Position numbers and translations under genes: made by a program | NCBI RefSeq assembly: GCF_003952725.1 | Contig: NZ_CP032509.1 | Location: forward strand, 744,001 to 808,000 | Direction of reading: 5' to 3' | Source: Georhizobium profundi | GTDB lineage: Bacteria; Pseudomonadota; Alphaproteobacteria; Rhizobiales; Rhizobiaceae | DNA: 64,000 nt | The notes under the pieces: generated by a model | What the model was told of the DNA's origin: nothing | Databases searched by the model: none | Seen by the model: the letters and a program-made list of their open reading frames with translations, nothing else | Part shown: piece after piece, positions 1 to 8,722 of the stretch | How the letters are laid out: each line of letters begins with the position of its first letter | Numbering within the stretch: position 1 is the first letter of the stretch

Positions 1-929
1 GCGAGCTTGCCAAGCCCTTCGGCGAGAGCGTCGACCACTGCCTGGATTTCTGCAGCCTCCTTGGCCTTGAGGCGTTCGCGTTCCAGCCGTTCAGTCTCAC
101 TCATGCCTCGGGCTTCGATCGCCTCATCTTCAAGACGAACTTTCTCAATGGCAGCCTGCCGGAAAGCCTCGACAGCATCGGCCATTTTGCCGATCTCGTC
201 GGCACGGCTGAGCCCCGGCACCATTGCTTCACGATCACCTTCCGCCAGTGACTGCATACGGCCATTCAACGCCGCGATGGGACGCGTGATGCCCAGTGTG
301 GAAACGATCAAGGAGATGATTGCCATCACCACGGAAAGCGCGATGAGGGCAACAAGACTGATCAGGGCCAGCCGGTCACTATTGGATTTGAGGGCCGTGC
401 TCTTCTCCTTGACGATGTCCGACATGCTTTCGCTCCAGACGCGGAGATCGGTCGTCAGGTCGTCAATGAAGAGATCAGTCTCGATCATGACCGCGCGGGC
501 TGCGCCGTTATCGCCGCCAGCGTCGATATCAATAGCGTTGCCCGTGCCCTCAACGATCTGCGTAGCGCGATCGCGAAGCGACGAAAGCGCTGTTGTTTCC
601 GCGGGCATCAGTTCCATGGCAGTCGAAAGACGTTCCACCATCTGCTCGGCGTTGCCTTGATAGCTTTCCAGCGCGACTGCATGCGCTGGTGAACCAGGTT
701 CGCTATCGAGTGCCTGATAGGAGCGATAAGCGACAGACTGAAGATTTCTTGTCGCGCGGGAGACCATCGACGTCGCTTCGATGTCTGCCTCGATGAATTC
801 TAGGAAAGTGGCGCTCGAGGAATTGGCTTCATAAGCCATGAACGCGGCGCCGCCCACAGAGGTCACGGCCAGCGCGACAACGAGCGTCAGAATTTTTGCT
901 CGAATCGAAGCGTGCGACAGAAATTTCAT
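1..929 (-). CDS. Methyl-accepting chemotaxis protein, N-terminal part (runs off the window)
   Basis: Reading from the ATG at 929, about 309 codons are open to the window edge. An N-terminal membrane segment lies at roughly residues 10-30 (ILTLVVALAVTSVGGAAF). A periplasmic helical sensor region of about 160 residues follows, then a second membrane segment (LISLVALIALSVVMAIISLI). After that comes a HAMP domain (ITRPIAALNGRMQSLAEGD ... RADEIGKMADAVEAFR) and the start of a charged coiled coil. This order is that of a transmembrane chemoreceptor, which passes ligand signals to CheA/CheW. The signalling hairpin lies beyond position 1. It is transcribed away from the rest of the window and its ligand cannot be judged. 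Confidence 0.9.
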   Translation of the reverse strand, partial: MKFLSHASIRAKILTLVVALAVTSVGGAAFMAYEANSSSATFLEFIEADIEATSMVSRATRNLQSVAYRSYQALDSEPGSPAHAVALESYQGNAEQMVERLSTAMELMPAETTALSSLRDRATQIVEGTGNAIDIDAGGDNGAARAVMIETDLFIDDLTTDLRVWSESMSDIVKEKSTALKSNSDRLALISLVALIALSVVMAIISLIVSTLGITRPIAALNGRMQSLAEGDREAMVPGLSRADEIGKMADAVEAFRQAAIEKVRLEDEAIEARGMSETERLERERLKAKEAAEIQAVVDALAEGLGKL

Positions 930-1866
930 GAGAGGTCCCCAACCTACAGCGGGGCAGAAGCTGTCATAGGCTCATCTCCGATGAGCAACGCCCAACGTTA
1001 GGATAAGAATCGCCACAAGTCAGATCTGCGAGAAAATGATCATCGCGGTCATTGGCGCTCATGGCCTCAAGACTGATCTTGCCCGCAGAAGCGATTACCG
1101 CCATGCATGATTGCGGTTTGGTTAAAAGGGCATACGACTTGTCGTAGTCACATTATGCTGGCAGCCATAAATGGCTGTGTCAGATGCGTCGCTCAAATTG
1201 CACAGTGACACCCAGCTAAAGACGACCAACCCGACTCGGCGTCGACCTTAATCCGAATTCCGGAGGGTCTTCGAGCCGCTTACAGCGTGCCGGACGTCTG
1301 CCGACCGACAAGATCTGTCAATCTATCCGGCCGCGCAACTCGGCACTCTGGATGTTCCGTGCGATCACAGGAATGCCTGCGTTCAAAATCCTGTCTTTCG
1401 TTACAAGTCCGATAGCTATCGCGACGCCGAGGCCGGCTGTCGTCAAAGCAACAGCGCGCCCATAGGCACGCCGAGAGCTTCTACGGCTCTCCTTATGCGC
1501 AAGCAATTACTCCGTCCAATCTGCTGTCCATGCACACTGTAGGGCGATCGCCCGACTTGAGCATGACGAGAATGGATGGAAGGGTACTTTGCTCCCGGAA
1601 AGCGAAGTGCTTGGTGAATTGAGGTTTAATGAAGCAGTCGCTTGCTCCGCCACGCGAGCCGGATGTGGTGTGGATGACGCCGCGAGAATCTTTAACAGAT
1701 CTAGCATTGGTTGCTGCCGCGCTTTCCAAGGGCATTCTGCAATCGTCATTCGCTGTCGTTTGCGTTAACGACATCTGTCGACCCATGCGGTGGACCAGGC
1801 CGCGATCGCACCATGGCAATGATGGCTCAGTGATCGCGGCCGTCAGCCGCTCCAGCGTCCAACAAG

Positions 1867-1908
1867 CGCACTTGGGAAATGATTTCCTGCCGACGCCTTT
1901 GGGGCCGT
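1867..1908. repeat. 42-bp repeat, copy 1 (copy 2 at 12905)
   Basis: Positions 1867-1908 match 12905-12946 with a single visible mismatch; the core reads CTTGGGAAATGATTTCC. Both copies lie in gene-poor gaps flanking the dipeptide-transporter/aminotransferase block. This fits a short mobile or intergenic repeat. Confidence 0.65.
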
Positions 1909-1975
1909 CTCCGGACGGTCCGGTTCTGGGCGACGACGCCCGAATAGCTGCCATTGAAATGCACGCGGATCTTAA

Positions 1976-2126
1976 TGACAGCTTTCGACCCCATGCCGGC
2001 CATTCGTAGCATTACGACAAAATCCCATAACCGGCCATTCGTCATGCAGGTCTCAGGTCAGCTTTGTGCCCCCTAGTCGGACGTTCAGCCAGACCCCCTC
2101 TATGCCTCAATACGGACGTTCGAAGC
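1976..2126. repeat. Degenerate tandem intergenic repeats with a CGGMCRTTCG core
   Basis: Four related units occur with cores at 1997 and 2032 (CGGCCATTCG) and at 2078 and 2113 (CGGACGTTC). Spacings are 35, 46 and 35 bp. Two units begin with GCTTT-like sequence. An inverted relative of the third unit lies at about 15701-15731. They resemble small dispersed intergenic repeats rather than coding remnants; the family name is not known to me. Confidence 0.5.
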
Positions 2127-2391
2127 CCTTCGGCTGGTGATTGCAATTTGCCGCAACATCGATATTTAGGTGAAATCATTCCGCCCGTCGGCGAATGTTC
2201 GCGTTTGTTTCGATAGACGCAATAGCGCGCTGTGCCCAGCCAAAATGGTAACGCTCGGCTCGAATTCTGAAACTGAAGTGTGTTGCCCGAGATCTCATGA
2301 TCTTCGGCGAGAGCTCTACGAACTGCGGGTGGGGCGTCCCAAGCCGAATAGGAGGCCATTCCCGACTGCGCTGCTTGTCGTGCCGATCGGT

Positions 2392-3762
2392 TCAGTGGTT
2401 ACCGATATCCCAATAGATGCCGGCCATGATCCCGAGACCTTCTTCCACGATGGAAATGGGCAGGTGCTCGTCGGGCGCGTGTTGGAGACAGCCCGGATAG
2501 GAATGGGGAATCCAGATCGTTGGCAGGCCTAGGTCGCTCGCAAAGATATCGTTCGGGAGCGAGCCACCAAGGTTCGGCAGTATCGATGGCGAAGTACCCA
2601 TAGTTGTTTCGATCGACGCAGCTATGCGACGGACCCAATCATGGTCGGGATCGAGCCTTGTAGCGAGAAACACCGCGTCATGTGTGTCATGCACTATGAC
2701 GCGGTCAAATCCGGCTTTAGCGAGTGTCTTCCGGACTGCCGGAACAACTGCATCGACATCAACGCCCACTGGAAATCTGAGCTGAAGACGGGCCCTGGCG
2801 CTGGGTGGGATGGCGTAGAGCGGTTGGGCAAGGTTGCCGCACTCCATCTCCATCACCTCGAAACTGCTCCAGGCGAAGACCTTTTCCTCGGCGGTCAGCC
2901 CCGGCTCGCCCCACCATTGCTCGATCTCCGGATCGCCCGGCTGCGGTGTCACTTTCAGGCGCGATAGATGCTCGCGGACATTTTCGGGGATCGCGCCCGG
3001 CGTCAGCGTGGGCACCTTGATCTCGCCCGCCGGGCCAATCAGTGCGGTAATGGCGTGGCAGAGCTCCACGCCGGGATTGCTTAAGAGCCCGCCCCAATTC
3101 CCGGAATGCTGGAAATTCTCGCGTGCCTTGATCTCGATGTAGAAGGAGATGCCACCGCGCGCGCCGAGGAAGATGGTGGGCTTGTCGGCAGCGAGCCGCG
3201 GCCCGTCTGATGCGATCAGGACGTCAGCCTTGAGCGCGTCCGCGTGTTCTCGGCAGATGTCACGCAGTCCGAGCGACCCGGATTCCTCGCCCATCTCGAT
3301 CAGATATTTCAGGTTGAAGCCGAGCCGGCCCCTCGTCTTTAGAAGCGCTTCAAGGGCGGTAAGGTTGACGTTGAGCTGCCCCTTGTTGTCGGCGGTGCCA
3401 CGCCCGTACCAGCGTCCTGCGCGCTCGCGGAGATCAAATGGGGCTAGGCCTTCGCTCCATCCGTCCAGCCCGGCGACGACATCGCCATGGCCGTATTGAA
3501 GGATGGTCGGCAAGCCGTCGCCTTCGATCCGCTCGGCAAGAAGGCAGGGGCCGGGCGCATCCGGATGCTCCAGAAGCCGCGTCGTGAATCCCATGGATCG
3601 AAACAGCGGCACGAGTTCGTCGCTTAAGAACCGGCCGAGTTCCGGCCGAGCGCTAGCGACACGGCTGGCTGACGGAATGGCGACAAAGCGCGCAAGCCGC
3701 GCCCGGAAGCTGTCGTCGGCGACGGTGCCCTTGGCCAGCGCGATTGTTGCGGCGCGGCTCAT
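2392..3762 (-). CDS. M20 family metallopeptidase (dipeptidase/deacylase)
   Basis: A 456-residue cytoplasmic zinc hydrolase that cleaves small peptides or N-acylated amino acids. The M20 metal site is visible: YGHGDVV (His92, catalytic Asp94), TADNKGQ (Asp125) and the general-base/metal pair in EMGEESGS (Glu159, Glu160). The dimerisation lid follows at roughly residues 200-330. I start it at 3762 because that ATG overlaps the stop of the upstream ATPase (ATGA); a longer upstream frame would only add residues antisense-like in composition. It is the last gene of the Dpp-type operon, so its substrate is probably imported by that transporter. A fragment of a close paralogue lies at 15930-16109. 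Confidence 0.9.
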   Translation of the reverse strand: MSRAATIALAKGTVADDSFRARLARFVAIPSASRVASARPELGRFLSDELVPLFRSMGFTTRLLEHPDAPGPCLLAERIEGDGLPTILQYGHGDVVAGLDGWSEGLAPFDLRERAGRWYGRGTADNKGQLNVNLTALEALLKTRGRLGFNLKYLIEMGEESGSLGLRDICREHADALKADVLIASDGPRLAADKPTIFLGARGGISFYIEIKARENFQHSGNWGGLLSNPGVELCHAITALIGPAGEIKVPTLTPGAIPENVREHLSRLKVTPQPGDPEIEQWWGEPGLTAEEKVFAWSSFEVMEMECGNLAQPLYAIPPSARARLQLRFPVGVDVDAVVPAVRKTLAKAGFDRVIVHDTHDAVFLATRLDPDHDWVRRIAASIETTMGTSPSILPNLGGSLPNDIFASDLGLPTIWIPHSYPGCLQHAPDEHLPISIVEEGLGIMAGIYWDIGNH

Positions 3763-4724
3763 TCCGGCACCGATAGGCTCTGCGGTTGCAGGTCGAAGTG
3801 GCAGCGAATTTCCCGGCCATTGCCCTTGCGCAGGGGCGGAGCCTGTTCCGCGCAGAGCGGCTGCGCATAGGGACAGCGTGTGCGGAACGAACATCCAGAA
3901 GGCGGGCGGGACGGGTCGGGCAACTCGCCGGGAATCGGGTGTAGCGTCCGGTCGATGGGATCAAGGTCGGGTGCGGCGTCGATCAGAAGCCGTGTGTAAG
4001 GATGCTTCGGATCGGTGAAAATGTCGTGCGCTGGAGCGAGTTCGACGAGTTCGCCGAGATACATGACGCCGATCCGGTCGGCCATCAGCCGCACGACGGA
4101 GAGGTTGTGGGTGATGAAGAGGCTGGTGAGCCCGAGCCGCGATTGAAGGTCGCGCAAGAGATTGAGGATCTGCGCCTGGACCGAGACGTCGAGCGCGCTG
4201 GTCGGCTCGTCGAGAATGAGAAAATCCGGCTCGCCCGCGAGCGCCCGCGCAATCGAGATGCGCTGCCGTTGGCCGCCGGAAAATCCTTGCGGAAACTTCA
4301 TTCCGTCCGCGGCCGAGAGCCCGACCTGCTCAAGCAGTTCGGCGACCCGGCCCGGTATCTCGGAGGGTTTGCGCAGTTTATGCGTGCGGATGGGCTCGGC
4401 GATGATGTCGCGCACCCGCCAGCGGCCGTTCAGGGAAGAGAACGGATCCTGAAACACCATCTGCAGACGCGGCTTTTTGCCGTTGAAGACGATTTCGCCC
4501 TCGCTTGGCGCCATCAGGCCGGCGATGAGGCGCGCCAGCGTGGACTTGCCGCAACCGGACTCCCCGACGAAGCCCAGCACTTCGCCGCGATCGATGGAAA
4601 AGCTGACGCCACGCACAGCCTTCAGACCACGTGGCTTTCGTCCGAGAAGCTTCTCAATGGTGCTCGCCTTGCCGCCATAGGTCTTGGACAGATCCCTGAC
4701 GGAAACCACTTCGCCCGGCATCAT
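3759..4724 (-). CDS. Peptide/nickel-type ABC transporter ATP-binding protein (DppF-like)
   Basis: A 321-residue ATPase energising the importer encoded upstream. Walker A (GESGCGKST), Q-loop (QMVFQDPFSSL), signature (FSGGQRQRISIARAL), Walker B (FLILDEPTSALD) and H-loop (FITHNLSV) are all present. The C-terminal oligopeptide extension with cysteines (GCSFRTRCPYAQPLC) is typical of OppF/DppF and may hold an iron-sulfur cluster. The start at 4724 overlaps the upstream ATPase stop, and the stop overlaps the M20 start. Confidence 0.92.
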   Translation of the reverse strand: MMPGEVVSVRDLSKTYGGKASTIEKLLGRKPRGLKAVRGVSFSIDRGEVLGFVGESGCGKSTLARLIAGLMAPSEGEIVFNGKKPRLQMVFQDPFSSLNGRWRVRDIIAEPIRTHKLRKPSEIPGRVAELLEQVGLSAADGMKFPQGFSGGQRQRISIARALAGEPDFLILDEPTSALDVSVQAQILNLLRDLQSRLGLTSLFITHNLSVVRLMADRIGVMYLGELVELAPAHDIFTDPKHPYTRLLIDAAPDLDPIDRTLHPIPGELPDPSRPPSGCSFRTRCPYAQPLCAEQAPPLRKGNGREIRCHFDLQPQSLSVPE

Positions 4725-5707
4725 GAGCGCACCTCTCGCGGCAATGGATGAAGGCAGGCCGCGAGCCCGGCTTCGAGCGCGGCGAGCGGCGGCACGATCT
4801 CCCGGCAATCAGGCTGCGCCCTGGTACAGCGTGGATGGAACGCGCAACCGGAGGGCAGGGCGCCGATGCCCGGCATGGCGCCTGGAATAGGCACCACTTG
4901 CATTCGGCCTTCGGCATCTGGCGCCGGCGTGGCGCCCATGAGACCCGCCGTATAGGGATGACGCGGCGTCGCGAAGAGATCTGACGTCGCGGCCAGTTCG
5001 ACCACGCGACCTGCGTAGAAGACGGCGACCCGGTCCGCCATCTTGGCGACGACGCCGAGATCGTGGGTTATCAGCACCATGGCTGTGCCGGTTTCCTTGT
5101 GCAGCGTGCGCATCAGATCGAGCATTTGCGCCTGGACGGAAACATCGAGCGCCGTCGTCGGCTCGTCGGCTATGACGATTTCCGGTTCGGCGCAGAGCGC
5201 GAGCGCGATCACGATGCGTTGGCGTTGGCCGCCTGACAATTCGTGCGGCGCTGCCTTCAAGATGCGTTCGGGGTTGGGCAATCCGACGCGCTCGACCCAT
5301 GCGAGGGCACGTCGTTTGATCTCGGCGCGTCCAATCTTCAGATGCGCCTGCATCGTATCTGTTAACTGCTTGCCGATGGAGAGCACCGGATTGAGGCTTG
5401 TCATCGGATCCTGGAAGATGAACCCGACCCGCTTGCCGCGCACATTCCGCATCTGGCGCGGCGACATGAGATCCAGCCGGTCGCGCCCGAGCGAAATTTC
5501 GCCTGACGAGCGCCGAAGCGGCGGTACGAGCAGGTCGATCAGGGCTGCCCCGGCCACCGATTTGCCAGCCCCGCTTTCGCCAACCACGCCAAGCACTTCA
5601 CCCGGCGCAACGTCGAAGGACACGTCGTTCAGTACCGGCAGGTGCTTGCCCTCTCGGTGCAGTGTGATCGACAGATTGCGGACGGTGAGCAACGGTGCCT
5701 GCATCAT
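4721..5707 (-). CDS. Peptide/nickel-type ABC transporter ATP-binding protein (DppD-like)
   Basis: A 328-residue partner ATPase. Walker A (GESGAGKSV), Q-loop (FIFQDPMTSLNP), signature (LSGGQRQRIVIALAL), Walker B (IVIADEPTTALD) and H-loop (LITHDLGV) are intact. The C-terminal cysteine stretch (SGCAFHPRCTRAQPDC) is the usual OppD/DppD extension. I chose the start at 5707 because it forms an ATGATG overlap with the permease stop; the longer frame upstream is a shadow of the permease. Together with the DppF-like protein it forms the heterodimeric motor. Confidence 0.92.
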   Translation of the reverse strand: MMQAPLLTVRNLSITLHREGKHLPVLNDVSFDVAPGEVLGVVGESGAGKSVAGAALIDLLVPPLRRSSGEISLGRDRLDLMSPRQMRNVRGKRVGFIFQDPMTSLNPVLSIGKQLTDTMQAHLKIGRAEIKRRALAWVERVGLPNPERILKAAPHELSGGQRQRIVIALALCAEPEIVIADEPTTALDVSVQAQMLDLMRTLHKETGTAMVLITHDLGVVAKMADRVAVFYAGRVVELAATSDLFATPRHPYTAGLMGATPAPDAEGRMQVVPIPGAMPGIGALPSGCAFHPRCTRAQPDCREIVPPLAALEAGLAACLHPLPREVRS

Positions 5708-6603
5708 GACCTCCCGCGCAGCTTCGGATTGAAATGATCGCGCAGATGGTCGCCGAGCACGTTCACCGCGATGACCAGCGCCACAAGCACCAGGCACGGC
5801 CAAGCCGATATCCACCATTCACCGGACTGGAGAAACGCATTGCCGTTGCGGATGAGCGCGCCGAGCGAGGGATGCGTCAGCGGGATGCCGATGCCGAGAA
5901 AGCTCAGCGTCGCTTCAGTGATGATCGCGATGCCGAGATTGATGGTGGCGATGACGAGCACCGGCGCCATCACGTTCGGCAGGATATGCCGCAGCACGAT
6001 CGCGAGCTTGCTTCGCCCGGTGATCTGTGCGGCCGCGACATAATCCTGGTCGCGTTCGACCATGACCGATGAACGAATGGTGCGCGCGAACTGGACCCAG
6101 AACGCAATCCCGATGGCGAAGATGACGATGGCGATGGCCAGCCCCGCGCTGCGCTCCCGTCCGATCATTGCGGTGGCGATGCCGTCGATCACCATGGCGA
6201 GCAGGAGTGCTGGATAGGCGAGCTGCACATCGGCGACGCGCATGATGATCGCGTCCGTACGTCCGCCGACGAAACCAGCGACAAGACCGAGGGATCCGCC
6301 GAGGATCAGCCCGATCAGCACCGCCGAGACACCAACGATGATCGAGGTCCGCAGGCCGTAGGCCATGGCAGTCAGGAGGTTGCGACCTTGATCATCCGCT
6401 CCGAGCGGGAAGTTCGGATTGCCGCCGACCATCCACATCGGCGGCGTGAAGGAATCCATGATCGACATTCCGGCGAGACGGAATGGATCGGCGGTGAAGA
6501 GCGGTACGAGAAACGCGTAGAGGAAGAGTGCCAGAATGGCGAAGGCTGCGAATGTCGGCCCAGGTGCGCTGCGTGCATTGTGGAGGATCGCTTTCGTCGT
6601 CAT
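5704..6603 (-). CDS. ABC transporter permease (DppC-like)
   Basis: A 299-residue inner-membrane permease of the BPD_transp_1 family. The N-terminal helix (TFAAFAILALFLYAFLVPLF) is followed by the DppC-type periplasmic segment (FPLGADDQGRNLLTAMAYGLRTS) and further helices. The EAA loop, which contacts the ATPases, reads YVAAAQITGRSKLAIVLRHILPN. The start at 6603 overlaps the DppB stop. Confidence 0.92.
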   Translation of the reverse strand: MTTKAILHNARSAPGPTFAAFAILALFLYAFLVPLFTADPFRLAGMSIMDSFTPPMWMVGGNPNFPLGADDQGRNLLTAMAYGLRTSIIVGVSAVLIGLILGGSLGLVAGFVGGRTDAIIMRVADVQLAYPALLLAMVIDGIATAMIGRERSAGLAIAIVIFAIGIAFWVQFARTIRSSVMVERDQDYVAAAQITGRSKLAIVLRHILPNVMAPVLVIATINLGIAIITEATLSFLGIGIPLTHPSLGALIRNGNAFLQSGEWWISAWPCLVLVALVIAVNVLGDHLRDHFNPKLRGRS

Positions 6604-7574
6604 CAAGCGTTCCTCCGCTTCAGCCTCGGGTCGATCAGCGGGTAGGAGAGTTCGACCAGGAGGTTGATCACCATGTAAACCGCGCCGACGAAGATCAGGT
6701 AGATCGCAATGACTGGAATGTCGGCTGCCTGAACCGATTGCAGGAACAGCGAACCCAGACCCGGCCAAGCGAACACGCTTTCCGTCACGACCGAGAATGC
6801 GATGATGTTGCCGAGTTGCAGGCCGAGCATCGTCACGGTCGGAAGCAGGGCGTTGCGGATTGCATAGACGAACCAGATGCGTGTCTCGCTCAGGCCGCGG
6901 GCGCGGGCGAAGCGGATGTGCTCGCTCTGGCCGACCTCCATCAATTGCGTGCGCAGCATGCGGATGACGAACGTCATCTGGAACGTCGCCAACGTGATGG
7001 CGGGCAGGATGATCGCCTGCCAACCGGACGCGGTCAAAAGCCCTGTGGTCCAGCCGCCAAGGTTGACTGTGCTGCCGCGGCCGAAGGAGGGAAACCAGCC
7101 GAGTTGCACAGAGAAGATCGCGATCAGCAGAATGCCGACCACGAAGTTTGGCAGCGTGATGCCGGCGATCGAGAAGAACATGATGGCGCGCGAGACCAAC
7201 GCCTTCGGTTTGACGCCACAGAGGATGCCGGCGGGCACGGCGACGACAATGGTGACGAGGAGGCTCACCAACGCAAGCTCTGCCGTGGCCGGCAGGCGTT
7301 CCAGGATCATCGAGCCAACATCCTGCTGGGTGCGGTAGGAAAGCCCGAAATCGCCTTGCAGAATTCCGCCGACGAAGGACAGGAACCGCTGCATGACTGG
7401 CTGGTCGAGATTGAGACGGGCGATCAGTGCGTTGCGCTCAGCCATCGTCGCGTCCGGCGGCAGCAGCAGCCCGATCGGATCGCCAAGCGTGGTGATCAGC
7501 ATGAACGCGATAAAGCTGATCACCAGCAGAACGACCAGCGTCTGCAGGATGCGCTCGATGGCGTGGATGATCAT
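6603..7574 (-). CDS. ABC transporter permease (DppB-like)
   Basis: A 323-residue inner-membrane permease. The first helix (LQTLVVLLVISFIAFMLITTL) is followed by the DppB-type periplasmic segment (DPIGLLLPPDATMAERNALI, FGLSYRTQQDV) and six-helix architecture. The EAA loop reads HIRFARARGLSETRIWFVY. It overlaps the ArgE-like gene by ATGA upstream and DppC downstream. Confidence 0.92.
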   Translation of the reverse strand: MIIHAIERILQTLVVLLVISFIAFMLITTLGDPIGLLLPPDATMAERNALIARLNLDQPVMQRFLSFVGGILQGDFGLSYRTQQDVGSMILERLPATAELALVSLLVTIVVAVPAGILCGVKPKALVSRAIMFFSIAGITLPNFVVGILLIAIFSVQLGWFPSFGRGSTVNLGGWTTGLLTASGWQAIILPAITLATFQMTFVIRMLRTQLMEVGQSEHIRFARARGLSETRIWFVYAIRNALLPTVTMLGLQLGNIIAFSVVTESVFAWPGLGSLFLQSVQAADIPVIAIYLIFVGAVYMVINLLVELSYPLIDPRLKRRNA

Positions 7575-8722
7575 CGCGTCGCCGTTTCCGCCAGTTCGGT
7601 AAGAAACTTGGTGCAGGCAGCAAGCTGGTCGATCGCGACGCTTTCGTCCGGTTGATGCGCGTCGGCGATCGCGCCTGGGCCGATAACGACAGATGGGACG
7701 CCGGCCGCCTGGAAGATGCCTGCCTCCGTGCCGTAGGAGACGGCCCGTGTGCTGTCGCAGCCGAGAAGCCGGAGAAGTTCCGCTTCCAGCGCCGCGTCAC
7801 CCGTTGGAGCGAGCGGCGGGATCTTCGCCTGAATCTCGATCCGAACGCCGGCAGCCGGGTCGACAGCCTTCATCGAGCGTTCGAGATCGCGGGCTGCTCC
7901 GTGCATTCGGTTGAGAACCACGTCGAAGCTCTCGCCGGGCACGAGCCGCATTTCCCAGAAGAACTTGCAATGCTCGGCAAGAATATTGCCGTGACTGCCG
8001 CCTTCGACCTGATTGACCTGGATCGTCGAATAAGGCGGATCGAGTGCCTCGAAAAACGGTCCGTTGCGCATGTCGGCATAGATCGCCGAGACTTCGTCGA
8101 TGAGCTTTGCCCCGATCATCACAGCGTTGATGCCGCGCTCTGGTTGCGAGGAATGCCCTGGCTTGCCGAGGATATATGTCCAGCCGATGCAGCCACCTTT
8201 ATGAGCGTTCACCAACTCCATGGATGTCGCCTCGCCAATCACGGCAAGACGTGGCTTGGCGTTGGCACCCACCCACTCAGCCATGGGGCCAACGCCGGTG
8301 CAGCCGACTTCCTCGTCATAGGAAAAGGCAAGATGAATCGGCTTCTTCAGGTTCATTCGAGCGATTTGCGGCATGGCTGCGAGGCAGCAGCCGAGGAAGC
8401 CCTTCATGTCCGTGGCCCCGCGACCGATCAGCCGACCATCGCGCTCCCGCAACGTCCAAGGGTCGCCCGACCATTCCTGACCGGTCACCGGCACGACGTC
8501 GGTATGGCCGCTATAGACGATGCCGCCTTCCGCCTCAGGACCGATTGAGATCAAAACATTGGTCTTTTCACCCGACGGGTCGGCGAAGCGGCGCAGACGC
8601 GCCCCTTCAGCCAGTGCGAGCTTTTCCACATGCTCGACCAGCGCCAAGTTGGAAACGGAGCTGACCGTCGGAAAGGCGATGAGCTCCGCCAGCCGGCGCG
8701 CGAAATCAGCGTCGCCGCTCAT
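7571..8722 (-). CDS. ArgE/DapE-type M20 deacylase (acetylornithine deacetylase-like)
   Basis: A 383-residue zinc-dependent deacylase. Metal and catalytic residues are His73 and Asp75 (SGHTDVVPV), Asp105 (GATDMKG) and Glu137-Glu138 (SYDEEVGCTGV); the lid region carries the GHSSQPERG motif and a C-terminal ADAHQPDE supplies another metal ligand. It is closest to ArgE-type acetylornithine deacetylases. Its place between the binding protein and the permeases, and the second M20 enzyme downstream, point to catabolism of imported N-acyl amino acids or peptides rather than arginine biosynthesis. Confidence 0.88.
   Translation of the reverse strand: MSGDADFARRLAELIAFPTVSSVSNLALVEHVEKLALAEGARLRRFADPSGEKTNVLISIGPEAEGGIVYSGHTDVVPVTGQEWSGDPWTLRERDGRLIGRGATDMKGFLGCCLAAMPQIARMNLKKPIHLAFSYDEEVGCTGVGPMAEWVGANAKPRLAVIGEATSMELVNAHKGGCIGWTYILGKPGHSSQPERGINAVMIGAKLIDEVSAIYADMRNGPFFEALDPPYSTIQVNQVEGGSHGNILAEHCKFFWEMRLVPGESFDVVLNRMHGAARDLERSMKAVDPAAGVRIEIQAKIPPLAPTGDAALEAELLRLLGCDSTRAVSYGTEAGIFQAAGVPSVVIGPGAIADAHQPDESVAIDQLAACTKFLTELAETATR

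Larger units (their letters stand above)
930..2391. other. Gene-poor gap with palindromes and degenerate repeats
   Basis: No convincing gene is seen here. Perfect palindromes are TACGACTTGTCGTA at 1133-1146 and CAGCCAT-AA-ATGGCTG at 1162-1177. A sequence at 1867-1908 recurs at 12905-12946. A degenerate array of CGGMCRTTCG-type motifs lies at 1976-2126, and about 2190-2391 is similar to 15740-15929. A 62-codon TTG-start frame at 1506-1318 (minus) has one possible membrane helix, but I do not trust it as a gene. Confidence 0.6.

Noticed and set aside
1133..1177. Two perfect palindromes as a phage attachment or operator site
   Set aside because: They are short, unlike each other, and about 200 bp or more from the nearest start codon; noted only in the gap entry.
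1493..2045. Overlapping frames of 72-153 codons as a transposase remnant
   Set aside because: No catalytic motif or terminal inverted repeat could be seen; only the short repeat at 1867 is shared with another place.
6528..7655. Long plus-strand frame of 375 codons opposite the permease genes
   Set aside because: It is fully antisense to DppB and DppC, rich in His/Asp/Gln of the kind produced by reverse reading of GC-rich genes, and has no domain pattern.
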